A stretch of 64,000 nucleotides of DNA, taken from Streptomyces galbus. Lineage in GTDB: Bacteria > Actinomycetota > Actinomycetes > Streptomycetales > Streptomycetaceae. The notes under the pieces are model-generated. The model did no database searches. It was not told where the DNA came from and was given only the letters and a program-made list of their open reading frames with translations. A program made the position numbers and the translations under genes. The stretch covers positions 248,001 through 312,000 of the forward strand of contig NZ_SZPR01000017.1 in assembly GCF_005280195.1 (NCBI RefSeq). The letters are read 5' to 3'. Shown piece after piece: positions 17,583 through 26,603 of this stretch (position 1 is the first letter of the stretch; every line of letters begins with the position of its first letter).

Positions 17583-17594
17583 GAAGAGTTCGGA

Positions 17595-19802
17595 TCATTC
17601 CTCCTCGTCCTCCCCGCCCAGGTCCTGGCCTGCGCAGAGGGCCAGGACATCGGCCCCGTAGCGGTTGAGCTTGCGCACGCCGACGCCCGGGATGCGGGCG
17701 AGCTCGCCGGGCTCCTCGGGGACGGTCTCGGCGATGGCCATGAGGGTCTTGTCGGTGAAGACGCAGAACGCCGGCTGGCCCGAGCGCCGGGCCTGGACGG
17801 CGCGCCAGGACCGCAGTCGCTCGTACAGCCCCTCGTCCATGTCGGACGGGCAGTCCTCGCAGCGCAGCAGTTTCAGCTCGCCGCCGTCGGTCAAGGTCCG
17901 TCCGCACACCCGGCAGCGGGCCGGGGCGCGCTGGCCGCGGCGGGGCACGGCGGGCGTGCTCGTCGTCGGTGTGCCGGCCGAGCCGCGCTCGATGCCCCCG
18001 CCGGCTCCGGCGGGGGTCCGGCCGGCCGCCGTGCCGGAGCCGGGGCGCAGGCCGTCCAGGAAGCGGCTGGGCCGGCGGTTCGGGCGGCCGCCGGGTGCGC
18101 GGGACAGGGCCCAGGAGACGTGCAGCCGCTCGCGGGCCCGGGTGACCCCGACGTAGAGCAGCCGGCGCTCCTCCTCGATCTGCTCGTCGGTCCGGGCGTA
18201 GGTGATCGGCATCATGCCCTCGGCGACCCCGACGAGGAACACGGCGTCCCACTCCAGGCCCTTGGCCGAGTGCAGGGAGGCGAGGGTGACGCCCTGGACC
18301 GTGGGCGCGTGCTGGGCGCCCGCCCGCTCGTCGAGTTCGGCGACGAGGTCGGCGAGGGTGGCGTCCGGCTTCGCGGCGGCGAAGTCCTGCGCGAGGTTCA
18401 CCAGCGCGGCCAGCGACTCCCAGCGCTCCCGGACCGCGCCCGAGCCGGCCGGGGGCTGCGGGCTCCAGCCCTCGCCGGACAGGACGGCGCGCACCTGGGA
18501 GGGCAGGTCGACGGCGTCCTCCAGGGCGGAGTCGTTGCCGCCGAAGCGGGCCGCGCCGCGCAGGGCGATGCCCGCCTTGCGCACCTCGGGCCGGTCGAAG
18601 AAGCGCTCGGCGCCGCGCAGCTGGTAGGGGATGCCGGCGTCGGCGAGGGCCTGCTCGTAGGTCTCGGACTGGCCGTTGGTGCGGAACAGGACGGCGATCT
18701 CCGAGGCCGGGACCCCGGCGTCGAGGAGGTCGCGGATGCGGCGGGCGGCGCCCTCGGCCTCGGCGGGTTCGTCGGCGTACTCGGCGTAGACCGGTTCGGG
18801 GCCCGGGGCGCGCTGGGAGACCAGCTCCAGCCGGTGGTCGGCGGCCCGGCCGCGGGCCTGGGCGAGCAGGCCGTTGGCCAGGTGGACGACCTGGGGGGTG
18901 GAGCGGTAGTCGCGGACCAGCTTGACGACGGTGGCACCGGGGTGGCGGGTGCGGAAGTCGAGGAGGTGGTCGGGGGTGGCTCCGGTGAAGGAGTAGATGG
19001 TCTGGCTGGCGTCGCCGACGACGCACAGGGTGTCGCGGTCGCCCAGCCACAGCTCCAGCAGGCGCTGCTGGAGGGGGCTGACGTCCTGGTACTCGTCGAC
19101 GACGAAGTGCTGGTACTGGGCGCGGACCTGCTCGGCGATGTCGTGCCGGTCCTGCAGGACGGCGACGGTGAGCAGCAGGACGTCCTCGAAGTCGATGACG
19201 GCGCGGTCGCGCTTGAGGTCCTCGTAGGCGGAGTAGAGCTGGGCGATCTCGGCGGGGTCGCGCGGGGTCTCGCGGCCGGCCTTGGCGGCGGCGAGCGGGT
19301 AGTCGGCGGGGACGGTCTGGGTGACCTTGGACCACTCGATCTCCGCGGTGACGTCCCGCAGCTCGCCGCGGTCGAGGCGGACGCGGCAGGCGGCGGCCGC
19401 ATCGGCGACGAGCTGGACCTTGCGGTCGATGATCCGGGGCAGGGAGCCACCGATCGCTTTCGGCCAGAAGTACTGAAGCTGCCGCAGGGCGGCGGAGTGG
19501 AAGGTGCGGGCCTGGACGCCGTGGGCGCCGAGCTGGCGGAGCCGGCCCCGCATCTCGCCGGCGGCCCGGGCGGTGAAGGTGACGGCGAGGACGCTGGAGG
19601 GCTGGAGGATGCCGGCCCGGACGCCGTAGGCGATGCGGTGGGTGATGGCGCGGGTCTTGCCCGTGCCGGCTCCCGCCAGCACGCACACCGGTCCGTGCAG
19701 GGAGGTGGCGACCTCGCGCTGCTCGGGGTCGAGCCCTTCGAGCACCGCGTCGGCCGAGTCCGGTACCTGCGGGAAGAGGGAGGAGTGCGTTGCTGCTGTC
19801 AC
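17595..19802 (-). CDS. uvrD2: ATP-dependent DNA helicase UvrD2
   Basis: 735 aa from GTG 19802. Superfamily 1 helicase: Walker A AGAGTGKT (43-50), FTARAAGEM (motif Ia), VDEYQDVSPLQ (motif II, near 237), GDASQTIYSF (III), LVRDYRSTPQ (IV), SAKGLEWDAVFLVG (V), LYVGVTRARERL (VI). After a Gly/Pro linker comes a tetracysteine zinc-type motif CRVCG..CEDC and a C-terminal HRDC domain (about 665-735). This architecture defines mycobacterial UvrD2 (Rv3198c), a 3'-5' DNA translocase. It is divergent from the mycoredoxin gene, as in Mycobacterium. Confidence 0.93.
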   Translation of the reverse strand: MTAATHSSLFPQVPDSADAVLEGLDPEQREVATSLHGPVCVLAGAGTGKTRAITHRIAYGVRAGILQPSSVLAVTFTARAAGEMRGRLRQLGAHGVQARTFHSAALRQLQYFWPKAIGGSLPRIIDRKVQLVADAAAACRVRLDRGELRDVTAEIEWSKVTQTVPADYPLAAAKAGRETPRDPAEIAQLYSAYEDLKRDRAVIDFEDVLLLTVAVLQDRHDIAEQVRAQYQHFVVDEYQDVSPLQQRLLELWLGDRDTLCVVGDASQTIYSFTGATPDHLLDFRTRHPGATVVKLVRDYRSTPQVVHLANGLLAQARGRAADHRLELVSQRAPGPEPVYAEYADEPAEAEGAARRIRDLLDAGVPASEIAVLFRTNGQSETYEQALADAGIPYQLRGAERFFDRPEVRKAGIALRGAARFGGNDSALEDAVDLPSQVRAVLSGEGWSPQPPAGSGAVRERWESLAALVNLAQDFAAAKPDATLADLVAELDERAGAQHAPTVQGVTLASLHSAKGLEWDAVFLVGVAEGMMPITYARTDEQIEEERRLLYVGVTRARERLHVSWALSRAPGGRPNRRPSRFLDGLRPGSGTAAGRTPAGAGGGIERGSAGTPTTSTPAVPRRGQRAPARCRVCGRTLTDGGELKLLRCEDCPSDMDEGLYERLRSWRAVQARRSGQPAFCVFTDKTLMAIAETVPEEPGELARIPGVGVRKLNRYGADVLALCAGQDLGGEDEEE

Positions 19803-20009
19803 ACCGCCATGCTGCCAGGTCGCGGGAGACGGCCGAGCCGGTTGTCCACAGGCGGGCACTGATGGTCGTACGAATGCGGCGAGCGTCACGTGAGCCGCGG
19901 TCGGGCTGCCCGGCCGCCCGGCATACCCCGGGCGGGAATGGTCCGCCGGTGGTGTGCGTTCGTGCCTGTGTAGGACCTGTTCCCGAGCCGGCTGAGGAGC
20001 GCGCGAGAC
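19803..20009. promoter_or_regulatory. Divergent region uvrD2/mrx1 with DnaA-box match
   Basis: 207 bp between divergent starts. TTGTCCACA at 19842-19850 is an exact Streptomyces DnaA-box consensus, 40 bp upstream of the uvrD2 start. No other element was assigned with confidence. Confidence 0.45.
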
Positions 20010-20252
20010 ATGCAGGGCACTGTGACGATGTACAGCACCACCTGGTGCGGCTACTGCCAGCGGCTGAAGAAGCAGCTGGACCGCGAGGGCATCGCGTACA
20101 CCGAGATCAACATCGAGCAGGACCCGGAGTCCGCGGCCTTCGTGGAGAAGGCGAATGGCGGGAACCAGACGGTCCCGACCGTGCTTTTCGCGGACGGTTC
20201 GACGCTGACGAACCCGTCGCTGGCGCAGGTGAAGCAGAAGATCGGCGCCTGA
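20010..20252 (+). CDS. mrx1: Mycoredoxin (glutaredoxin-like)
   Basis: 80 aa, ATG 20010. Thioredoxin fold with active site WCGYC (residues 12-16), cis-Pro loop TVPTV (near 54) and a C-terminal helix. Mycoredoxin reduces mycothiol mixed disulfides; streptomycetes use mycothiol, and the mycobacterial mrx1 occupies the same place beside uvrD2. Both active-site cysteines are present, so monothiol and dithiol chemistry are possible. Confidence 0.92.
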   Translation: MQGTVTMYSTTWCGYCQRLKKQLDREGIAYTEINIEQDPESAAFVEKANGGNQTVPTVLFADGSTLTNPSLAQVKQKIGA

Positions 20253-20283
20253 GCGGCCCCGTGAACGCCTGAACGGCCACGGG

Positions 20284-20317
20284 AAAGGGCGGCCCCCCGT
20301 GCGGGGGGCCGCCCTTT
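20284..20317. terminator. Bidirectional hairpin terminator
   Basis: Perfect 15-bp stem AAAGGGCGGCCCCCC (20284-20298), loop GTGC, complement to 20317. The A/T ends give a short T-run on both strands. Sits between mrx1 (plus) and nudC (minus). Confidence 0.9.
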
Positions 20318-20348
20318 CGCCGTGTCCGGGGGCCGGCAGCGGCCTTGC

Positions 20349-21293
20349 TCAGACGAAGCCGCGGGTCGGCAGGGGCTTGCCGTACCAGAGCTCGATCAGC
20401 CGGGCCGCGATGGAGATGCCGTAGGGCGGCAGGACCTCACCGGCCTCGAAGGCGGCACCCAGCTCGTCCCGCGAGAACCAGCGGGCCTCGTGGATCTCGT
20501 CGCCGTCCACGTCGATGTCGGTGGTGGTGGCGTGGGCCATGAACCCCAGCATCAGGCTGGACGGGAAGGGCCAGGGCTGGCTCGCGATGTACTCGACCGG
20601 GCCGACGGTGACGCCGACCTCCTCGGCCACCTCGCGGCGCACCGCCTGCTCGATGGACTCGCCGGGCTCGACGAAACCGGCGAGCGTCGAGAAGCGGCCT
20701 TCCGGCCAGTGCACCTGGCGGCCGAGGAGGATGCGGTCGTCCTCGTCCGTCACGGCCATGATCACGGCCGGGTCGGTGCGCGGGTAGTGCTCGGCACCGC
20801 ACGCGGGGCAGCGGCGGATGTGACCGGCCGCCGCGATCACCGTGCGCTCGCCGCAGCGGGAGCAGAAGCGGTGGGTGCGCTGCCAGTTCTCCAGGCCGAC
20901 GGCGTGCACCATCAGGCCGATGTCCCGCGGCGACAGCAGCAGGCCCGCCTCGCGCAGCCCGGCCGGGCGCGCGGACTGGTCGATGCGTCCGGGCAGCGCG
21001 TCCTTCTGGAGGGCGAAGTAGCTGACGCCGTCCGCGTCGATGCCGAGGAAGTAGCGGTGGGCCTCGGTGAGCGGGGCCTCGAAGGACGGGGTCATGACGA
21101 GCTCGGTGCGGCCGTCGGGTGTCTCGTCGATGAGGACCTGACCACCGGAGACCACGAAACAGCGCGTCGTGGGGTGGCTCCACGCCGCCGCGAGCCAGGC
21201 CTCGTCGAGCCGGTGGTGCGCGGCCCGGTCGATGCCGCTCGGAGCGGTGAGCGAGATGGGTCGATCGGCGTTCTGGTCGGTCCAGGTGGTCAC
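20349..21293 (-). CDS. nudC: NAD(+) diphosphatase / mRNA decapping hydrolase NudC
   Basis: 314 aa, GTG 21293 with GGGGGAG and GGAAG upstream. N-terminal NudC domain, zinc ribbon FCSRCG..RCPACG (near 150-175), Nudix box GFVEPGESIEQAVRREVAEE (near 215-235), and the NudC-specific SQPWPFPSS motif (near 250). Cleaves NADH/NAD to NMN and AMP and removes NAD caps from RNA. Rv3199c homologue in the same order. No unusual residue noted. Confidence 0.94.
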   Translation of the reverse strand: MTTWTDQNADRPISLTAPSGIDRAAHHRLDEAWLAAAWSHPTTRCFVVSGGQVLIDETPDGRTELVMTPSFEAPLTEAHRYFLGIDADGVSYFALQKDALPGRIDQSARPAGLREAGLLLSPRDIGLMVHAVGLENWQRTHRFCSRCGERTVIAAAGHIRRCPACGAEHYPRTDPAVIMAVTDEDDRILLGRQVHWPEGRFSTLAGFVEPGESIEQAVRREVAEEVGVTVGPVEYIASQPWPFPSSLMLGFMAHATTTDIDVDGDEIHEARWFSRDELGAAFEAGEVLPPYGISIAARLIELWYGKPLPTRGFV

Positions 21294-21445
21294 GGGTGCT
21301 TCCAACTCCCCCGGTGGAACGGTGGTTTCGGGCGGCGGTTCAGCGGGGCGTGCGGCAGGGGGCGACCGGGTCCGGTGCGCGGCCGGGGTGGGGTGGCCCT
21401 TCCAGTGTGCCCCCGCCGTCGTCCGCCGCGGCCCGTGCGCGGGTG

Positions 21446-22858
21446 TCAGGGCGCACGGCGCCAGGTCGCGGCGAGGTCGCCCCACAGGTACGCGGTGGTC
21501 TCGACGCCCTTGAGCAGCAGGTCCAGCTCGACCTTCTCGTCGGGGGCGTGCCAGCCGTCGGAGGGGACGGAGATGCCGAGGAAGAGGACGGGGGCGCCGA
21601 GGACCTCCTGGAGGTCGGCGGCCGGGCCGGAGCCTCCCTCGCGGGTGAAGCGGACGGTCGTGCCGAAGGCGCGTCCCATGGCGCGGGCCACGGACTGCAG
21701 CGCCGGGTGGTCCAGTGGCGTCAGGCAGGGGCGCGTGGCGGGGCTGAACTCGATCTCGTGGCGGATGCCCGCGGGCAGTTGCCCGGCCGCCCAGTTCCGC
21801 ACGGCCTTCTCGACGTGGTCGGGGTCCTGTCCGGCGACGAGCCGGAACGACAGCTTGACCATGGCGGAGGCGGGGATGATCGTCTTGCTGCCGGGACCCT
21901 GGTAGCCGCCGCCGATGCCGTTGACCTCGGCGGTGGGGCGGGCCCAGATGCGCTCCAGGGTGGTGTGCCCGGCCTCGCCGTGGGTGGCGTGGGACTTGGC
22001 GGTGCGCAACCACTGCTCCTCGTCGAAGGGCAGCTCGGCGAAGAGCGCGCGCTCGCGCTCGGTCAGCTCGACGATGCCGTCGTAGAACCCGGGGATGGCC
22101 ACGCGTGCGTGCTCGTCGTGCAGGGCGGCCACCAGGCGGGCGGCCGCGGTGGCCGGGTTGGGCACGGCACCGCCGAACGACCCGGAGTGGATGTCCTGGT
22201 CGGGGCCGTACAGGCGGATCTCGCAGTCGGTGAGGCCGCGCATGCCGGTGCACACGGTCGGGGTGTCCTCGGACCACATGCCGGTGTCGGAGACGATCAC
22301 GGCGTCCGCGGCGAGCCGCTCGGCGTTCGCCTCCACCAGTGCCCGGAAGTGCGGGGAGCTGGACTCCTCCTCGCCCTCGATGAGGAGCTTGAGGTGGACC
22401 GCCGGGGCGGTCCGGCCGGTGGCGGCGAGGTGGGCGCGCACCCCAAGGGTGTGGAAGAACACCTGGCCCTTGTCGTCGGCGGCCCCGCGCGCGTACAGCC
22501 GGTTGCCGCGGACGACCGGCTCGAAGGGGTCGCTGTCCCAGCCGTCCTCGCGTGCGGCGGGCTGCACGTCGTGGTGGCCGTAGACGAGCACGGTGGGGGC
22601 CCCGGGGTCGTCGGAGGGCCACTCGGCGTAGACGGCGGGGGCGCCAGGGGTGGGCCAGACCTCGACCGTGGGGAAGCCGGTCGCGCGCAGGGCGGCGGCG
22701 AGCCAGTCCGCGCTGCGCCGCACGTCGTCCGCGTGGTCGGGCTGGGCCGACACCGACGGGATGCGCAGCCACTCGGCGAGGTCGTCGAGGAACGCGGCGC
22801 GGTGCCGCTCGATGTAGCTGCGGACGGCGCTGACGTCGCTGTCAACGGAATGGCTCAT
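21446..22858 (-). CDS. M20 family dipeptidase/aminoacylase
   Basis: 470 aa, ATG 22858. Di-zinc peptidase: VYGHHDVQP (first His/Asp), GAADDKGQ (bridging Asp), IEGEEESSSP (catalytic and zinc Glu), SDTGMW, and C-terminal DGWHAPDE. The dimerisation domain (about 195-310) contains DIHSGSFGG. Cytoplasmic, no signal peptide. It begins 10 bp after the stop of adnB, so it probably sits on the adnA-adnB transcript, though a functional link is not obvious; peptide salvage is the plain expectation. Confidence 0.92.
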   Translation of the reverse strand: MSHSVDSDVSAVRSYIERHRAAFLDDLAEWLRIPSVSAQPDHADDVRRSADWLAAALRATGFPTVEVWPTPGAPAVYAEWPSDDPGAPTVLVYGHHDVQPAAREDGWDSDPFEPVVRGNRLYARGAADDKGQVFFHTLGVRAHLAATGRTAPAVHLKLLIEGEEESSSPHFRALVEANAERLAADAVIVSDTGMWSEDTPTVCTGMRGLTDCEIRLYGPDQDIHSGSFGGAVPNPATAAARLVAALHDEHARVAIPGFYDGIVELTERERALFAELPFDEEQWLRTAKSHATHGEAGHTTLERIWARPTAEVNGIGGGYQGPGSKTIIPASAMVKLSFRLVAGQDPDHVEKAVRNWAAGQLPAGIRHEIEFSPATRPCLTPLDHPALQSVARAMGRAFGTTVRFTREGGSGPAADLQEVLGAPVLFLGISVPSDGWHAPDEKVELDLLLKGVETTAYLWGDLAATWRRAP

Positions 22859-22868
22859 GGTCACGAGC

Positions 22869-25800
22869 CTATCGGCCCGCGCCGGCATCCCCGCCGGGCG
22901 GTTGCGCACCACCTGCCGGCCCGGAGCCGTCGGCGTACGCGTGCGTGAGGGCCTCTTCCTGCGTCAACAGCCGCTCCAGCGCGGCCCGGTCCGGCAGGTC
23001 GGCCGGACGGACGACCTCCCCGGTGCGGACATGAAGGAACGCCGCCGTGACCGATTCCACAGGGACGCCCTGCTGCTCGGCCCACGCGAGCCGGTACAGG
23101 GCGAGCTGCAGCGGGTCACCCGTGCGGCCGCGGCCGGTCTTCCAGTCGACGATCTCGTACGTCGCCCTGGCGCCGTCGCCCTCCTTGTAGACGGCGTCGA
23201 TGCGGCCGCGCACGACCCGCCCGGCGAGGGCGAGCTGGAAGGGCGCCTCGACCCGGTACGGGGTGCGCCGGGCGTACGCGGTGCGCTCGAACGCCTCCTT
23301 GAGGGCCTCCAGGTCGCGCTCGTCGGCGATCTCCGCGTCGCCGCCCGGCAGGTCCTCGGGTTCCAGCAGGGGCAGGGTCAGCTCCTCGAAGCGGGCCTCC
23401 ACCCACGCGTGGAACCGGGTGCCCCGGCGCGCGGCCGGTTGCGGGGGGCGCGGCATGGGCCGCGCGAGGTCCCGCGCAAACCCGTCCGGGTCGGCGGCCA
23501 GGCGCATCATCTGCGAGGCGGTGAGCGTCGTGGGCAGCGGCACGTCCGTGACGGCCCGCCGGGCGCGCAGCAGCTCCCCGGTGAGCGCGTCGAGGTCGCG
23601 GTCCCAGGAGGCGACGGCGCGGGCCTCCTCGGGGGTGAGCCGCTCGCGGGCCGGGGGAACCTCGGGGGGTGCCGCCTGGTGCGGGACGGTGGGGCGCGGT
23701 GCGGGGTCGTGGGTCGGCCCGGCGAAGGGCGACTCGGGGTCGTACGGCGGTTCTTCCTGCGGCGGGAGCTCGTCGTGGGGCGGGTCCTGCGGCGGCTCCT
23801 CGTCGTACGGGGGTTCGTCGTCCTCCTCCGGGGGCGGGGGCCAGTCCGGGTCGTCGTAGGTGTCGCGCTCGTGGGCCGCGGCGGGGTGGGTGTCCTGGTG
23901 GGAGGCGAGGTCGTCGAGGTGGGCCAGGACCGTCGCGGCGGCGGCGCGGCGGCGGGCCAGGGCGGCGTCGTCCAGGGGCAGGGGCCAGACCTGGTCGACG
24001 GTGACCCGGTGGAGGGTGGGGTTCTCCTCGTCGTCCTCGGGCGGGTCGGCCCAGACCTCGATCTCGCCGTGGCCGGCCGCGCAGTGCTCGTACAGCGCCA
24101 TCAGGAAGTCGGACGGGCCGCGGGGCTTCTTCTGGTTGGGGCCCCACCAGTGGCCGGAGCCCAGCAGGAGGGAGCGGGGGCGGGTGAAGGTGACGTAGCC
24201 GAGGCGGAGTTCCTCGGTGTGCTGGTGGTCCTTCATGGCCTCGTGGAAGGCGCGCATGCCGCGCGCGTCCCACGACGCGACGTCGGGGAGCGTGTCGGCG
24301 TCGCCGCGCAGTGCGTGCGGGAGCACCTTGGCCTGGGAGGTCCACTTCTCGCGGCCCTGTGTGCTGGGGAAGGTGCCGGTGACCAGGCCGGGGACGGCGA
24401 CGACGTCCCACTCCAGGCCCTTGGACTTGTGCGCGGTGAGCACCTTGACGGTGTTCTCGCCGCCCGGCAGCGCGTTGTCGAGGCCCTTCTCGTACTGGGC
24501 GGCGGTGCGCAGGAAGCCGAGGAAGGCCAGCAGGCTGGCCTCGTTCTCGTGGGCCGCGAAGGAGGCGGCGACGTCGAGGAAGTTGGACAGGGTCTCACGG
24601 CGGCGCGCGGCGAGCGCGTGCGGGGACGCCGACAGCTCGACCTCGAGGCCGGTGACGGCGAGGACCCGGTGCAGGACGTCCATCAGCGGGTCGGACAGCG
24701 AGCGCCGCAGGTCGCGCAGCTCGGCGGCGAGCCGGGCGAAGCGCACGCGCGCGTCCGGCGAGAACGGCAGCCCGTCGTCGTCCCCGGCGTTGTCCAGCGG
24801 GGTCTCCAGAAACGTGTCGAGGGCGTCGGCGAGCGAGATCACCTCGGCCGGGTCGATCCCCTCGACGGCCTCGGCAAGGCGGCGGTCGGGGTCGCCGGCG
24901 TCGTCCGTGCGCGCGTGCGCCACCAGGAACCGGGCCCGCCGCCCGAGGAGGGCGAGGTCGCGCGGGCCGATGCGCCAGCGCGGGCCGGTCAGCAGGCGGA
25001 CCAGGGAGGCGTTGGCGCCGGGGTCCTGGAGGACCTCGCAGACGGCGACCAGGTCGGCGATCTCGGGCAGGTGCAGCAGCCCGGACAGGCCGACCACCTC
25101 GACCGGCACGTCGCGTGCGACCAGGGCGCCCTGGATCTCGGCGAAGTCGGTCGCCGTGCGGCACAGGACGGCGATCTCGCCGGGCGGGGTGCCGGTGCGC
25201 ACCAGGTGGGCGAGGGAGTCGGCGAGCCAGTCGATCTCCTCGGCGTGGGTGGGCAGCAGGGCACAGCGCACCACGCCGTCCCGTTCGGCGCCGGGTGCCG
25301 GGCGCAGGGCCTCCACGCCCGCGTGCAGGGCGCGCAGGGGGGCGGCGAGGCCGTTGGCGAGGTCCAGGAGGCGGCCGCCGCTGCGGCGGTTCTCGCTGAG
25401 GGCCCGTCGGCCGGCGGGGCCGCCGTCGGCGTGCGCGAAGTGTTCGGGGAAGTCGTCGAGGTTGGCGACGGAGGCGCCGCGCCAGCCGTAGATGGCCTGG
25501 CAGGGGTCGCCGACGGCGGTGACCGGGTGGCCGGTGCCGTCGCCGAACAGGCCGGCCAGCAGGACGCGCTGGGCCACGGAGGTGTCCTGGTACTCGTCGA
25601 GGAGGACCACGCGGAACTCGTCGCGCAGGACGCGGCCCACCTCGGGGATGCCGGCGAGCCGCGCCGACAGGGCGATCTGGTCGCCGAAGTCGAGCAGGTC
25701 GCGCTCGCGCTTGGCGGCCCGGTAGCGGATCACCAGCTCGGCGAGGTCGCGCCGGGCGGCGGCGGTCTCGGGCACCTTGCGCAGGTCGGCGTTGGTGAGC

Positions 25801-26405
25801 TTGGCGTTCTGCAGGCTGAGCAGCAGTTCGGCGTCCCAGGCGCGCAGTTGCTCGGGGCGTACGAGGTGTTCGGCGAGTTCGGCGTCGAGGGCGAGGAGGT
25901 CGCTGACGAGGTCGGCGAAGGAGCGGGTGAGCGCCGGGTACGGGCCGGGTGCCTCGCGCAGCACGCGCGCGGCGAGCTGGTAGCGGGTGGCGTCGGCGAG
26001 GAGGCGGGAGGTGGGCTCCAGGCCGATGCGCAGGCCGTGGTCGGTCAGCAGGCGGCCGGCGAAGGCGTGGTAGGTGGAGATGACCGGCTCGCCGGGCGGG
26101 TTGTCCGGGTCGATGACGTCGGGGTCGGTGACGCCCGCCCGGACCAGGGCCTTGCGCACGCGCTCGGCGAGCTCGCCCGCGGCCTTGTTGGTGAAGGTCA
26201 GGCCGAGGACCTGCTCGGGGGCGACCTGTCCGGTGCCGACCAGCCACACCACGCGGGCGGCCATCACGGTCGTCTTGCCCGACCCGGCGCCGGCCACGAT
26301 CACCTGCGGCGCGGGCGGCGCGGTGATGCAGGCCGTCTGCTCCGGGGTGAAGGGGATGCCGAGGAGCTCCTTGAGCTGCTCGGGGTCGGTGATACGGGCG
26401 GGCAT
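22869..26405 (-). CDS. adnB: AdnB-type helicase-nuclease subunit
   Basis: 1178 aa, ATG 26405. UvrD-like motor: Walker A VAGAGSGKTTVMA (near 38), LTFTNKAAGEL, LLDEYQDTSVAQ, GDPCQAIYGWRG, TAHKSKGLEWDVVAVPG, LGYVTFTRPRSLL. A very acidic Pro-rich linker (about 840-900) leads to a RecB-type nuclease: RGTRFHAWVE, GRIDAVYKEG, IVDWKTGRG and LQLALYRLAW supply His, Asp, Asp-x-Lys and Gln/Tyr. With AdnA it forms the actinobacterial double-strand-break-resecting machine; AdnB is the lead motor in mycobacteria. No Fe-S cysteines here. Confidence 0.9.
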   Translation of the reverse strand: MPARITDPEQLKELLGIPFTPEQTACITAPPAPQVIVAGAGSGKTTVMAARVVWLVGTGQVAPEQVLGLTFTNKAAGELAERVRKALVRAGVTDPDVIDPDNPPGEPVISTYHAFAGRLLTDHGLRIGLEPTSRLLADATRYQLAARVLREAPGPYPALTRSFADLVSDLLALDAELAEHLVRPEQLRAWDAELLLSLQNAKLTNADLRKVPETAAARRDLAELVIRYRAAKRERDLLDFGDQIALSARLAGIPEVGRVLRDEFRVVLLDEYQDTSVAQRVLLAGLFGDGTGHPVTAVGDPCQAIYGWRGASVANLDDFPEHFAHADGGPAGRRALSENRRSGGRLLDLANGLAAPLRALHAGVEALRPAPGAERDGVVRCALLPTHAEEIDWLADSLAHLVRTGTPPGEIAVLCRTATDFAEIQGALVARDVPVEVVGLSGLLHLPEIADLVAVCEVLQDPGANASLVRLLTGPRWRIGPRDLALLGRRARFLVAHARTDDAGDPDRRLAEAVEGIDPAEVISLADALDTFLETPLDNAGDDDGLPFSPDARVRFARLAAELRDLRRSLSDPLMDVLHRVLAVTGLEVELSASPHALAARRRETLSNFLDVAASFAAHENEASLLAFLGFLRTAAQYEKGLDNALPGGENTVKVLTAHKSKGLEWDVVAVPGLVTGTFPSTQGREKWTSQAKVLPHALRGDADTLPDVASWDARGMRAFHEAMKDHQHTEELRLGYVTFTRPRSLLLGSGHWWGPNQKKPRGPSDFLMALYEHCAAGHGEIEVWADPPEDDEENPTLHRVTVDQVWPLPLDDAALARRRAAAATVLAHLDDLASHQDTHPAAAHERDTYDDPDWPPPPEEDDEPPYDEEPPQDPPHDELPPQEEPPYDPESPFAGPTHDPAPRPTVPHQAAPPEVPPARERLTPEEARAVASWDRDLDALTGELLRARRAVTDVPLPTTLTASQMMRLAADPDGFARDLARPMPRPPQPAARRGTRFHAWVEARFEELTLPLLEPEDLPGGDAEIADERDLEALKEAFERTAYARRTPYRVEAPFQLALAGRVVRGRIDAVYKEGDGARATYEIVDWKTGRGRTGDPLQLALYRLAWAEQQGVPVESVTAAFLHVRTGEVVRPADLPDRAALERLLTQEEALTHAYADGSGPAGGAQPPGGDAGAGR

Positions 26406-26603
26406 GTCGTCAGAGGCTAGCGGCGGGCACTGACAGCCGGGGCCCGTTCAGCGCTGCGAGGCGCCAGAAGCGCAGGTCAGCCCGTGTGGTGCGATACGTC
26501 ACTCCCGTTCGACGCGGGGGTCTCGGTCCGGGCGCTGCGTCCGCCGACCGGGCCCTCGTTCCTTCCGGGCCCCGCACGCCGACGGCCCCTGCCCCGGCCC
26601 TCG

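Noticed and set aside
26406..26603. A small gene between adnB and adnA
   Set aside because: Frames here are short extensions of antisense shadows with no ribosome site.
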